Assembly (NCBI RefSeq): GCF_001709345.1
Contig: NZ_MDTQ01000001.1
Span: 1,339,108 to 1,403,107 of the forward strand
Direction: 5' to 3'
DNA: 64,000 bases
DNA from: Terasakiispira papahanaumokuakeensis
GTDB lineage: Bacteria > Pseudomonadota > Gammaproteobacteria > Pseudomonadales > Halomonadaceae
Shown here: in pieces, positions 47,718 to 56,696 of the stretch
How positions within the stretch are numbered: position 1 is the stretch's first letter
Layout of the letters: each line of letters starts with the position of its first letter
The notes under the pieces: generated by a model
Seen by the model: only the letters and a program-made list of their open reading frames with translations
Told to the model about the DNA's origin: nothing
Databases searched by the model: none
Translations under genes and position numbers: made by a program

Positions 47718-49304
47718 ATGAGGTTACGTCGGCCATTAATGGCGCTTTTTTCAATGGCATTGTTGTGTAGTGTCGGTTTTAGTGCGGCTTCGGTTCAAGC
47801 GCGTTCTTTGGTGCTGGCGATTCAGGGGGAGCCTGAAACCGGGTTTGATCCGATCATGGGGTGGGGGCGTTATGGTCATCCATTGTTTCAATCGACGCTT
47901 CTACGGTTTGACCCGCAGATGAATCTGCAGGGTGATCTAGCCACGAGTTGGGTGTTATCTGATGATCGCTTGGTGTGGCGGATCACGCTACGCGATGATG
48001 CGGTTTTCTCGGATGGTACGCCGTTAACGGCTGAGGATGTGGTGTTCACATTCAATACCGCTCGGGATGCGGATGGCTTGGCGGATGTGAAGGCGCTTAA
48101 ACAGGCTCGGGTGGTGAACGATCATACGGTCGAGCTGGTGTTGAATAAGCCTCGTATTACTTTCCTCAATGAGCTGGTTTCGCTCGGTATCGTCCCTAAG
48201 GCGACCTATGGTCAGGGGTATGCCCGTCATCCGGTGGGTTCTGGACCCTTCCAAATGGTGGAGTGGCGTGAAGGGGCTCAGTTAGTGGTGAAGCCCAATC
48301 CTTATTGGTATGGCCAATCGATTCCTTTTGAACGGGTTACTTTCGTGTTTGGTGGTGAACAAACCGGCCTGACCTTGGCGCGAACAGGGCAGGCGCAAAT
48401 GGTCGCTGTGCCCCCGGCTCAAGCGGATCAGCCTCCTGAAGGGATGCACCTGCTAAGTGTGAAAAGCGTCGATAATCGCGGTATCGCCTTTCCTGTCGTG
48501 CCTGCTGAAGGTCAGACGACGGTCTCAGGCGCGCCGATTGGCAATCGTGTGACGGCGGACCGTGCCATTCGAGTGGCGGTCAATCAAGGGCTTGATCGTG
48601 ATGCGCTCGTACAGTTGGCGCTGAATGGTCATGGTCGCCCGGCATTAGGGCCTGTGGATGGACTGCCTTGGAATAACCCGCAAGCCCATCAGGTCAGCTA
48701 TGACCCTGACGCTGCCCGTAAAACGCTCAACGCAGCGGGCTGGGTCGATCAGGATGGTGATGGCATTCGTGAGCGAGATGGGGTTAAAGCGCGTTTTAAA
48801 CTCTACTATGCGGCGGCGGATAGCACGCGTCAGGCCTTGGCATTGGGTGCTGCTCAGCAGCTGGCTTTGATCGGTATTCAGGTTGAGCCGGTCGGGGCCA
48901 GTTGGAATGAAATCAAGCATTACATGCACCAAAGCCCTGTCGTCATGGGCTGGGGGGCACTTTCTGCAGGTGAGATGCGAAATCTTTATTCGGGCGCGAC
49001 GGCGGGCCAAGGTTATTTTAATACGGGCTTTTATCAGAACGCTGAAGTGGATCAACACATGGCACAGGCTGAAGCTGCGGCCAGCTATGAGGATTCATTA
49101 GCGCAATGGCAAGCCGCTCAATGGGATGGGCACACTGGGTTTGGCGTTAAAGGTGATGCGCCTTGGGCATGGATGGTCAACCTGCAACATACCTATTGGG
49201 TGTCTGATTGCCTGGAAACCGGTCCGCTACAGATCCATCCGCATGGTCATGGCTTCCCGATTACGCATGATTTACCTTCCTGGCGTTGGACATGCGAACC
49301 ATGA
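47718..49304 (+). CDS. ABC importer substrate-binding protein (NikA/CntA/Opp family)
   Basis: The protein has 528 residues from ATG 47718, which starts a clean signal peptide (hydrophobic 8-22, cleavage after VQA) with GGGGA 10 bp upstream. SBP_bac_5 fold: ETGFDPIMGWGRYGHPLFQSTLLRFD near the N-terminus, then LRDDAVFSDGTPLTAEDVVFTF. The C-terminus has an unusual His-rich stretch, IHPHGHGFPITH. It captures nickel, metal-chelate or peptide in the periplasm. The NikR-like gene nearby and the His cluster favour a metal, but the substrate is inference. The stop overlaps the next start (ATGA). Confidence 0.85.
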   Translation: MRLRRPLMALFSMALLCSVGFSAASVQARSLVLAIQGEPETGFDPIMGWGRYGHPLFQSTLLRFDPQMNLQGDLATSWVLSDDRLVWRITLRDDAVFSDGTPLTAEDVVFTFNTARDADGLADVKALKQARVVNDHTVELVLNKPRITFLNELVSLGIVPKATYGQGYARHPVGSGPFQMVEWREGAQLVVKPNPYWYGQSIPFERVTFVFGGEQTGLTLARTGQAQMVAVPPAQADQPPEGMHLLSVKSVDNRGIAFPVVPAEGQTTVSGAPIGNRVTADRAIRVAVNQGLDRDALVQLALNGHGRPALGPVDGLPWNNPQAHQVSYDPDAARKTLNAAGWVDQDGDGIRERDGVKARFKLYYAAADSTRQALALGAAQQLALIGIQVEPVGASWNEIKHYMHQSPVVMGWGALSAGEMRNLYSGATAGQGYFNTGFYQNAEVDQHMAQAEAAASYEDSLAQWQAAQWDGHTGFGVKGDAPWAWMVNLQHTYWVSDCLETGPLQIHPHGHGFPITHDLPSWRWTCEP

Positions 49305-50380
49305 ATTCATGGTGGGGACGCTTGATGATGAAGCGGCTCTGTCGATTGGTCTGGTTATTGCCTTTAACCGCAGTGCTGCTGTTTACGCTGGTGTCTCTGG
49401 CGCCGATTGATCCTGTTCAGGCTTATGTCGGCGCTCGTATGTCGATGATTGGGCCTGAGCAGCAGGCGGCGATTGAGGCGGCTTGGGGGCTTGATCAGCC
49501 CGGTTGGATACGTTTCTTTCATTGGCTTGCGCACCTTGTGCAAGGGGATCTGGGTGATTCGATCTCCTACAATGCGCCGGTACTGACGGTATTGGTTGAG
49601 CGCTTTCCGGCGTCTTTAGCCTTGATGGGGTGCTCTTTTTTGGCCGCTTTTGTCGTGGGCAGCGGATTAGGTGTTTTAGCGGCCGCTTGCCAGGGCCGCT
49701 GGCCTGATCGGCTCATTCGAGGGTGGGCCATGGTGATTTCGGTCAGCCCTGGGTTCTGGATTGCACTGCTGTTCATTTCTATTTTTGCCGTTCAGCTTGC
49801 CTGGTTGCCGAGCTGTTGTGCATTGCCGCCGGGGGTCACTCAAGATGAAGCTCACTGGTGGCAATATGGGCGTCACCTGGTGTTGCCTGTATTGACGTTA
49901 TCGATTTATGGCACGGGCCCTTTAATTCTGCATGTCCGTCAGCGTTTGATTGGGTTTCTCGATGGCCCTTCGGCGCGTCATCTTCGTCTCCATGGAATGT
50001 CTTCCACTCGGTTGGCGCTAGGGCCAGGAAGTCGCCACGCATTGGGCTCAGCGGTGACGGTTCATCTGGCCAGTATTGGAGAGTTGTTTGGCGGTTCGGT
50101 GCTGGCGGAGACCATCTTTGCATGGCCGGGCCTCGGTCAAGCTACGGTCAAAGCGGCCACGGGGGCGGATGCCCCTTTATTGCTGGGTATCGCCTTAGTC
50201 ACGGTCGTGGTTGTGCTATTAGGTAACTTGCTGGCCGATATTTTGGCGGCTTGGGTTGATCCTCGATTGCGCATTATGCCTCAGGAGGAAACGTTGCCCA
50301 GGTTAAAGCGCTTACCCTGGCTGAAGGCGTCGGCTCGGTTAAAGACAGCGTCCCGGTTAAAGGTGGAGCCTAAATCTTGA
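49301..50380 (+). CDS. ABC importer permease 1 (NikB/OppB-like)
   Basis: The protein has 359 residues from ATG 49301 (overlap ATGA with the binding-protein stop). Six transmembrane helices; the first has LVWLLPLTAVLLFTLVSLAP. The BPD-transport EAA-like loop before the last helices (ASIGELFGGSVLAETIFAWPGLGQATVKA) contacts the ATPase. After PRLRIMPQEE the last ~30 residues are a basic tail with RLK/WLK repeats, encoded by about four degenerate 18-19 bp repeats (50290-50376), not usual for this family. Next gene overlaps by 1 bp. Confidence 0.87.
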   Translation: MNSWWGRLMMKRLCRLVWLLPLTAVLLFTLVSLAPIDPVQAYVGARMSMIGPEQQAAIEAAWGLDQPGWIRFFHWLAHLVQGDLGDSISYNAPVLTVLVERFPASLALMGCSFLAAFVVGSGLGVLAAACQGRWPDRLIRGWAMVISVSPGFWIALLFISIFAVQLAWLPSCCALPPGVTQDEAHWWQYGRHLVLPVLTLSIYGTGPLILHVRQRLIGFLDGPSARHLRLHGMSSTRLALGPGSRHALGSAVTVHLASIGELFGGSVLAETIFAWPGLGQATVKAATGADAPLLLGIALVTVVVVLLGNLLADILAAWVDPRLRIMPQEETLPRLKRLPWLKASARLKTASRLKVEPKS

Positions 50381-51261
50381 TGAAACGGGTTATGGTCTCA
50401 ATAGTCTCGATCGTGACGAGGTCAGACGACACCGGTAAAAGTTATCGTTTAGCTCTCTTTATGGCGATTGTCGTCACGCTGATGATCTGGGGTGGCGGTG
50501 CATTACCCGACACTATGATGGCGGTGAATCCAGCTCAAAGGAGTTTAGCGCCTTCGTGGCAGCACTGGCTGGGAACCGATTTACTCGGCCGTGATATGGC
50601 CTCACGCACCTTAGCGGGGTTGGCACAAAGCCTCAAAGTGGGGCTGCTGGCAGCTGCTTTGTCGACCTTGCTGGCGATGGTTATGGGGATGATGGCTGCG
50701 CTTAACCGATCGTTGGATCGGTTGGTGTCCAGCTTGACCGATATGATGTTAGGTATGCCCCATTTTGTGTTGTTGATTATGGTGGCCTATGCCTTTGGCG
50801 GCGGCACTGTGGGCGTGACGTGGGCGGTGGCATTGACCCATTGGCCTCGGCTTGCGCGCTTACTTCGTCATGAAGCGAAAACCTTGGTGAAGTCTGATTA
50901 TGTGCAAGTTTCACGTTCGCTCGGGCGTTCAAATCTTTGGCTGGCCCGACATCACTTGATGCCGCATTTAATGCCTCAGTGGATTGCTGGTTTTGTGGTG
51001 ATTTTCCCCCATGCCATTTTACATGAGGCGGGTTTGAGTTTTATCGGGTTGGGTATTGAGCCCCATTTGCCTTCCATTGGGGTGATGCTGGCCAATAGTC
51101 TAAATGCCATGCTGGCGGGGTTTTGGTGGGTTGTTTTGGCGCCTGGGCTCGGGTTAATGCTGGTGGCGTTCGGATTTGAGCGCTTGGGCGAGCGTTTAAG
51201 GCGCCAAGCGTTACCCCCTGATCGAGGTAGTTCTGGGGTTTCTCCGGGGCAGGTGGCGTGA
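50380..51261 (+). CDS. ABC importer permease 2 (NikC/OppC-like)
   Basis: The protein has 293 residues from ATG 50380 (TGATG overlap with permease 1). N-terminal cytoplasmic stretch, then six transmembrane helices. HWLGTDLLGRDMASRTLAG (about 57-75) is the OppC N-terminal motif, and HEAGLSFIGLGIEPHLPSIGVMLANS the EAA loop. It pairs with permease 1 to form the channel of the importer. Stop overlaps the start of the ATPase gene (TGATG). Confidence 0.88.
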   Translation: MKRVMVSIVSIVTRSDDTGKSYRLALFMAIVVTLMIWGGGALPDTMMAVNPAQRSLAPSWQHWLGTDLLGRDMASRTLAGLAQSLKVGLLAAALSTLLAMVMGMMAALNRSLDRLVSSLTDMMLGMPHFVLLIMVAYAFGGGTVGVTWAVALTHWPRLARLLRHEAKTLVKSDYVQVSRSLGRSNLWLARHHLMPHLMPQWIAGFVVIFPHAILHEAGLSFIGLGIEPHLPSIGVMLANSLNAMLAGFWWVVLAPGLGLMLVAFGFERLGERLRRQALPPDRGSSGVSPGQVA

Positions 51262-52031
51262 TGAAAACTCAGCAGATGATGTCGCTTCAGGTTGAGGCAC
51301 TTACGCTGACCATGAAAGGGCATTCCCAGCCTCTGGTTGGGCCGCTCTCATGGCGGTTGGAGGCCGGGCAGTGTATGGGCTTAGTGGGTGGCTCTGGCGC
51401 CGGGAAAAGTCTTGTGGCGGATGCGCTATTCCAGGCACTGCCGGCAGAGATTGAGTGCCAAGGGCGGATGACCCTCAATGATGCGCCATTGTCACCCTTA
51501 TCAATGGCCTTGATGCCCCAATCTATTGAGGCATTAGACCCTTTGGCACCGGTGACTCAGCAAATACGCCGTTTTGCTCGACGCAATGCCGAAGCGGTGG
51601 ATCCGACTCGACTATTGGCTCAGGTGCAGCTTGAGGCTGAGGCTGGGGCTCTTTTTCCACATCAATTGTCTGGTGGCATGGCGCGACGGGTATTACTGGC
51701 GCTGACCTTGGCCACCGGCGCGGATTGGCTAGTCATTGATGAGCCGACCCTTGGGCTTGATCCGACGGTGGCCGATCAGTTGATACAGCTGCTTTCGACG
51801 TTAAAAGCGCAAGGTAAGGGAGTGCTTTTGATCAGTCATGATCTTGTTCGTCTGATCCAGGTGGCTGATGAGGTCATGATTTTGGCATCAGGCCAACAGG
51901 TGGAAACCGCACCGGTTGCAGCTTTTGATGGTAGCGGGGGGGGATTGAAACATCCCTTCTCGCGGGCGTTATGGCAGGCTCAGCAGTGGACTCAGAACCC
52001 CTTGACCATACACCAGGGAGATGAGCGATGA
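51261..52031 (+). CDS. ABC importer ATPase 1 (NikD/OppD-like)
   Basis: The protein has 256 residues. Walker A GGSGAGKS is at about 43-50, signature LSGGMARR at about 136-143, Walker B ADWLVIDEPTLGLDP and the switch His in LLISHDL. It hydrolyses ATP on the cytoplasmic side of the permease. It lacks the C-terminal oligopeptide-binding extension of OppD (usual length about 330), as NikD does. Overlaps the next gene by 4 bp (ATGA). Confidence 0.9.
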   Translation: MKTQQMMSLQVEALTLTMKGHSQPLVGPLSWRLEAGQCMGLVGGSGAGKSLVADALFQALPAEIECQGRMTLNDAPLSPLSMALMPQSIEALDPLAPVTQQIRRFARRNAEAVDPTRLLAQVQLEAEAGALFPHQLSGGMARRVLLALTLATGADWLVIDEPTLGLDPTVADQLIQLLSTLKAQGKGVLLISHDLVRLIQVADEVMILASGQQVETAPVAAFDGSGGGLKHPFSRALWQAQQWTQNPLTIHQGDER

Positions 52032-52666
52032 GCCTGATTGCGCAAGGTATAGGCTATGGGGTTGGCAAGGAGCACCGGTGTATCGATGCCGTTGATTTGA
52101 AGTTAGCGCCCGGTGATGTTGTGGGTTTAGGGGGGCTTTCTGGGGTGGGCAAGTCAACACTTGGCAAACTATTGGCTGGGCATCTCAAACCCCATGCTGG
52201 GGAAGTGATGATCGGTCAGCACCCTTTACATGGGTGGCCTAAAGGGCAGCCTAGCCCTGTTCAGTATGTGCCGCAACATGCAGAGTTGGCGATTGATCCC
52301 CGCTGGCGGGTTGAGCGGGTGCTGCAGAATGGCGAGCCGCCTGAAGCAGAGCTTTTATCTGTGCTGGGTATTCAGAATGACTGGTTGTCACGGTATCCGC
52401 ATGAGTTATCCGGAGGTGAATTGGCCCGAGTGTCATTGGCCCGGTTGTTATTACCGACAACACGTTTTTTGATTTGTGATGAAATCACTGAGCAGCTGGA
52501 TGCACTCTCGGAGCAGTCGCTATGGCAGGGCCTAATGGCCTGGATTAAAGCGCGCGATATCGGGCTGTTATTGATTAGCCACCAAGTTGAGCTGCGCCAT
52601 CACCTGTGCCAACGTGATTACGATTTGGTCCAAGGGGCGCTGATTGAACGCCCGATAGCGGGTTGA
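52028..52666 (+). CDS. ABC importer ATPase 2 (NikE/OppF-like)
   Basis: The protein has 212 residues, shorter than NikE (about 268) and OppF (about 330). Walker A GLSGVGKSTLGK (about 37-48), signature LSGGELARVSLARLL (about 125-139), Walker B RFLICDEITEQLD and the H-loop LLISHQVEL are present, so it should be active. Last gene of the operon. No terminator seen in the 44-bp gap to the convergent liuE gene. Confidence 0.88.
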   Translation: MSLIAQGIGYGVGKEHRCIDAVDLKLAPGDVVGLGGLSGVGKSTLGKLLAGHLKPHAGEVMIGQHPLHGWPKGQPSPVQYVPQHAELAIDPRWRVERVLQNGEPPEAELLSVLGIQNDWLSRYPHELSGGELARVSLARLLLPTTRFLICDEITEQLDALSEQSLWQGLMAWIKARDIGLLLISHQVELRHHLCQRDYDLVQGALIERPIAG

Positions 52667-52710
52667 ATATCCGATAGCTTGAGGGGGGGCATGCGCCATG
52701 ATGTTGCTCG

Positions 52711-53622
52711 TCATTTTTGAGTGCTGAGGGCCTGCCCGACTTTGGATTGATTTACTCGGCCCAGTTGCGCACTGATCCAGACGCCGGTACTGGCCAATAC
52801 TGGTAGATTCAAGCCACTCTCAATGCCTAAGCCTTCCAGCATATAGACCACATCTTCCGTTGCGACATTGCCCGATGCGCCTTTGGCGTAAGGGCAGCCG
52901 CCTAGCCCCGCGACAGAAGCGTCAATGATCGCCACCCCTTCTTCAAGCACCGCATAAAGATTGGCCAGCGCTTGCCCATAAGTATCATGAAAATGCGCGG
53001 CAAGTTTTTCCATCGGTACCTTCTGACTCACGGCTTCAATCAGTTTTTTGGCTTGGCGCGGCGTGCCGGTGCCGATGGTATCGCCCAGTGAAATCTCGTA
53101 GCAGCCCATGCGGTAGAGGGCATCGCTCACGTCGGCCACTTGCTGTGGTGTGATGTGGCCTTCGTAAGGGCAGCCCATCACCGTGGAGACATAACCCCTG
53201 ACACGGACATTGGCTTGCTGGGCGCGCTCAATCACGGTTTCAAAGCGCGCCAATGATTGGTGAACACTGCAATTAATATTACGCTGACTGAAGGTTTCTG
53301 AGGCGGCGGCAAATACGGCGACTTCATCAACGCCTGCGGCCAGTGCGCCTTCCAACCCCTTAAGATTGGGGGTGAGGGCACGGTAGGTCACATCGGGGGC
53401 GCGTTTGAGTTGCGCCATGACCGCGGCCGCATCGGCCATTTGTGGCACCCAGCGGGGAGAGACAAAACTGGTCGCTTCAATGTGTTGATGGCCGGCCTTT
53501 GCAAGCCGTTCAATCAGCGCCACTTTTAAACCGGTGGCCAGTGTCTGAGGCTCATTTTGTAGGCCATCTCGAGGGCCCATTTCCACCAGTTTGACGCGAC
53601 TAGGCAAGTGATTGGACGACAT
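52711..53622 (-). CDS. liuE: Hydroxymethylglutaryl-CoA lyase
   Basis: The protein has 303 residues. HMG-CoA lyase splits the end product of leucine degradation to acetoacetate and acetyl-CoA. VKLVEMGPRDGLQNEPQ (10-26) is the TIM-barrel start with catalytic Arg-Asp, AAHFHDTYGQALAN holds metal His residues, and GLGGCPYAKGASGNVATEDVV (about 233-253) the catalytic Cys loop. It overlaps the liuD stop by 1 bp and is the last liu gene. Confidence 0.95.
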   Translation of the reverse strand: MSSNHLPSRVKLVEMGPRDGLQNEPQTLATGLKVALIERLAKAGHQHIEATSFVSPRWVPQMADAAAVMAQLKRAPDVTYRALTPNLKGLEGALAAGVDEVAVFAAASETFSQRNINCSVHQSLARFETVIERAQQANVRVRGYVSTVMGCPYEGHITPQQVADVSDALYRMGCYEISLGDTIGTGTPRQAKKLIEAVSQKVPMEKLAAHFHDTYGQALANLYAVLEEGVAIIDASVAGLGGCPYAKGASGNVATEDVVYMLEGLGIESGLNLPVLASTGVWISAQLGRVNQSKVGQALSTQK

Positions 53623-55715
53623 CAGGACGCTTCCTCTATAGCATCGGGGGCTGAGCTGGCCTCTGTACTGGCTTCAAAATGGAGGAGTTCATCTCCCTGG
53701 TTCACTAAATCGCCTGGGGCATAGTGAAAGGCTGACACCACACCCTCTGCGGGGGCATATAACGTATGCTCCATCTTCATCGCTTCCATAATGATCAGCG
53801 GGTCTCCTGCTTTGACGGGCTCTCCTAGGGCGGCTTGAAGGCTCACAATGGCGCCATTCATCGGGGCCTTGAGTTGGGCCTGGATGTCCTCGCTGACAAA
53901 ACTGAGATGGTCTAATGAAACCCACTGGGCGACCCAAGGACCTTCCGACGTGAAGAGCGTTAACCTCGTGCCTGATTGGCTGACCGACCAGTGCCGTCTG
54001 TGCCCGTTTAGCGTGATGCAGAGCCCTTTTGTCGTCCATTCGAATTGAACGGTGTCGTGATCATCGGGATGATCTGCTAGGCACACCTGCCAGCCTGAGT
54101 CGATTTCAATGAATTCAAGACGGCTGGCACTGCGGGCATGCTCGGGCTTGAGCTCAAAGCAATGGCGCGCAGGCGCATTTAAACGCCAACCGTGAAGCTG
54201 ATCCCAAGGGGTGTCTTCTGCAACGGTGGACGTTTGTCTAGGCGAGCCAGAGTTCAGGTGTTGGTGTGGCTCATGCGGCTGTAATCTGTGCTGATTCAGT
54301 CGCTGGTGTAATAAATAGCAACCCATCACCGTCAGGGCCTCAGCTTCATTGGGGCTTGGCGGCAGGGTGAGGGTCTCCAGATGCCGCTGAATAAATCCGG
54401 TATCTTGTACCTGCTGTTTGAATTCAGGGTGATCAGCGAGCCGTTTCAAAAAGCTGATATTCGTACTCACGCCCGCAATCTGATACTGAGAAAGGGCGTG
54501 ACTCAGGGCTTTGAGGGCGCTGGCGCGGTCTTCTCCCCAAACGACCAGTTTGGCGATCATGGGGTCATAATAGATGCTGATTTCATCGCCCTGACGAACG
54601 CCAGTCTCGATACGCAGTTGTGGTGATTCAGGCGGCGTCACCAGATGGTGCAAGGTGCCGGTCGCGGGCAGGAAATCATGTTGTGGATCTTCTGCGTAGA
54701 TACGCGCTTCAAAAGCGTGCCCTGTCACCAAGAGCGCGGTTTGCGCACGAGGCAGAGGCTGGCCGGCCGCGATGCGCAACTGCCAATCCACCAAGTCTTC
54801 ACCCGTAATCATTTCGGTGACGGGATGCTCAACTTGGAGCCGTGTGTTCATTTCCATAAAGGAAAAATGGCCTTGGTCATCCAGCAAAAACTCGACCGTG
54901 CCCGCGCCGACATAATCGATGGCTTGAGCGGCTCTGACGGCAGCCTCGCCCATCGACTGGCGTAAGGATTCACTGAGCCCAGGGGCAGGCGCTTCTTCAA
55001 TGACTTTTTGATGGCGTCGTTGTAATGAACAGTCCCGTTCGAATAAATAGACGCCTTGTCCATGCTGATCACAGAAGACTTGGACTTCGACATGACGAGG
55101 GCGCGTGATGAGTTTTTCGATCAACATCTTGTCGTCGCCAAACGCTTTCAGGGATTCCCGTCGGCAGCTCTCTAGGGCGGCATTGAAAGCCTCCGCCTGC
55201 TCAACGACACGCATGCCTTTACCACCGCCGCCTGCACTGGCTTTGATCATCACCGGGTAGCCGATCTCGGCGGCCTCTTGGGCTAAGCGCGCATCACTTT
55301 GATCTTCGCCATGATAGCCCGCGATGACAGGGACCTGAGCCTGCTTCATTAATGCCTTGGCGGCGGCTTTAGTGCCCATGGCTTCGATCGCTTCAGCCGG
55401 TGGTCCAATAAACACGAGACCCGCTTGCTTACAGGCCCGTACAAAGTCTGCATTTTCGGATAAAAATCCGTAGCCGGGGTGGATGGCTTGAGCTTGGGTT
55501 TGGTGGGCGGCCTCCATGATGCGCTCAATATTGAGGTAGCTGTCCTGGGCGGGCGCTGGGCCGATCAAAATGGCCTCATCGGCTTGTTCTACATGGGCTG
55601 AATGACGATCCGCTTCGGAATAAACCGCGATACAGTGAATGCCCAGGCGTTGCGCCGTTCGCATGATACGACAAGCAATTTCACCCCGGTTAGCAATGAG
55701 TAAGCGCTGAAACAT
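53622..55715 (-). CDS. liuD: Methylcrotonoyl-CoA carboxylase biotin-carrying subunit
   Basis: The protein has 697 residues from ATG 55715 (MFQRLLIANRGEIACRIM) with GGAGAGG upstream; the longer frame runs through tandem repeats. Biotin carboxylase domain (1-450): ASAGGGGKGMRVV (ATP grasp), ERDCSLQRRHQKVIEEAP, EMNTRLQVEHPVTE. The C-terminal biotinyl domain has IIMEAMKMEHTL with the biotin Lys near residue 650. Carboxylates 3-methylcrotonyl-CoA with LiuB in leucine/isovalerate breakdown. Confidence 0.95.
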   Translation of the reverse strand: MFQRLLIANRGEIACRIMRTAQRLGIHCIAVYSEADRHSAHVEQADEAILIGPAPAQDSYLNIERIMEAAHQTQAQAIHPGYGFLSENADFVRACKQAGLVFIGPPAEAIEAMGTKAAAKALMKQAQVPVIAGYHGEDQSDARLAQEAAEIGYPVMIKASAGGGGKGMRVVEQAEAFNAALESCRRESLKAFGDDKMLIEKLITRPRHVEVQVFCDQHGQGVYLFERDCSLQRRHQKVIEEAPAPGLSESLRQSMGEAAVRAAQAIDYVGAGTVEFLLDDQGHFSFMEMNTRLQVEHPVTEMITGEDLVDWQLRIAAGQPLPRAQTALLVTGHAFEARIYAEDPQHDFLPATGTLHHLVTPPESPQLRIETGVRQGDEISIYYDPMIAKLVVWGEDRASALKALSHALSQYQIAGVSTNISFLKRLADHPEFKQQVQDTGFIQRHLETLTLPPSPNEAEALTVMGCYLLHQRLNQHRLQPHEPHQHLNSGSPRQTSTVAEDTPWDQLHGWRLNAPARHCFELKPEHARSASRLEFIEIDSGWQVCLADHPDDHDTVQFEWTTKGLCITLNGHRRHWSVSQSGTRLTLFTSEGPWVAQWVSLDHLSFVSEDIQAQLKAPMNGAIVSLQAALGEPVKAGDPLIIMEAMKMEHTLYAPAEGVVSAFHYAPGDLVNQGDELLHFEASTEASSAPDAIEEAS

Positions 55716-55742
55716 GGGCCTCTCCTGTTTTTTGATTTGAAA

Positions 55743-55803
55743 CGCCTTGAACTGAAGTTTCTCGAACTGAAACCGTCTTGAACTGAAACCGTTTTGAACG
55801 AAC
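55743..55803 (-). repeat. About 16-bp tandem repeats between liuC and liuD
   Basis: Four degenerate units built on CTTGAACTGAAACCGT: 55743-55759, 55760-55774, 55775-55790 and 55791-55803. They lie immediately upstream of the liuD ribosome site. Confidence 0.85.
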
Positions 55804-55829
55804 ATCGCTGTGGCGAACAACACCAGGGG

Positions 55830-56648
55830 CTAAGGATGCTCAGGTTTGAATGTGGGCCATTGAGGTGGCCGTTTTTCTAAGAAGGCGTTCAATCCTTCTT
55901 GCCCTTGTGCTGAGACACGGGCTTGCGCAATGACCTGACAGGTATGGTCAAGCAACTGGGGCCCTAACGGGGTGTGTTCAATGTGATGGAGTAGCGCCTT
56001 GGTCTGTTGCAAGCTTTGTGGGCTGGCCGCGAGTAGTTGCTGCACATAGTGATCAACCGCTTCATCCAGGCCTGTTTGAGCCGAGGCGCCGCTGTTGGGT
56101 AGCGGTACGCGGTGTGTGATCAGCCCCAGTCTTTGGGCGGTTTCGGCGTCGATAACCTCGGCGGTGAGCGCATAGTGACGCATGGCCCTGAGGCCAATAG
56201 CCCGGCTGACAAAAGGGCTGATAACCGCGGGGATGAGGCCGATTTTGACTTCAGAGAGACAGAAGCGCGCGCTGCTGGTCGCAATCGCAAGATCACAGCA
56301 GGCCACCAGGCCAACCGCTCCGCCATAAGCCGCCCCTTGCACTCGGGCGATGGTGGGGCAGGGCAGTTGATCCAGTTGATGCATCAGCTGAGCCAGTTGA
56401 TGGGCATCCTGGAGGTTGTCAGATTCTGATGCTTTGGCCATTCGACGCATCCAGTTCAGATCGGCCCCGGCTGAAAAGTGTTGGCCCTTTGCCCCTAATA
56501 CGAGCAGTCGTGCCTGCTGTTGTTTCACGCTAACCAAGTGATCCAACAGTTGATCGATGAGGTGGTCATCAAAGGCGTTATGCACTTCAGGTCGATTCAA
56601 TGTTAAATAAGCGACGCCTTGATCCGTCAATGTCAGGTTTGTGGTCAT
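55830..56648 (-). CDS. liuC: Methylglutaconyl-CoA hydratase (enoyl-CoA hydratase family)
   Basis: The protein has 272 residues. Crotonase fold with QHFSAGADLNWMRRMA (about 55-70; oxyanion loop) and AAYGGAVGLVACCDLAIA, then FCLSEVKIGLIPAVISPFV with a catalytic Glu. The position inside the liu operon, between the two carboxylase subunits, assigns it to the hydration of 3-methylglutaconyl-CoA. Small gap to liuB of 48 bp. Separated from liuD by a repeat-bearing gap. Confidence 0.93.
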   Translation of the reverse strand: MTTNLTLTDQGVAYLTLNRPEVHNAFDDHLIDQLLDHLVSVKQQQARLLVLGAKGQHFSAGADLNWMRRMAKASESDNLQDAHQLAQLMHQLDQLPCPTIARVQGAAYGGAVGLVACCDLAIATSSARFCLSEVKIGLIPAVISPFVSRAIGLRAMRHYALTAEVIDAETAQRLGLITHRVPLPNSGASAQTGLDEAVDHYVQQLLAASPQSLQQTKALLHHIEHTPLGPQLLDHTCQVIAQARVSAQGQEGLNAFLEKRPPQWPTFKPEHP

Positions 56649-56696
56649 GCCTGTGTCTCCATTTAAGCGTCTACGTATAGGCGTTACATCAAGACG

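Noticed and set aside
55716-55823. Longer N-terminus for liuD
   Set aside because: It consists of translated tandem repeats; the biotin carboxylase start MFQRLLIANRGEI follows a good ribosome site.
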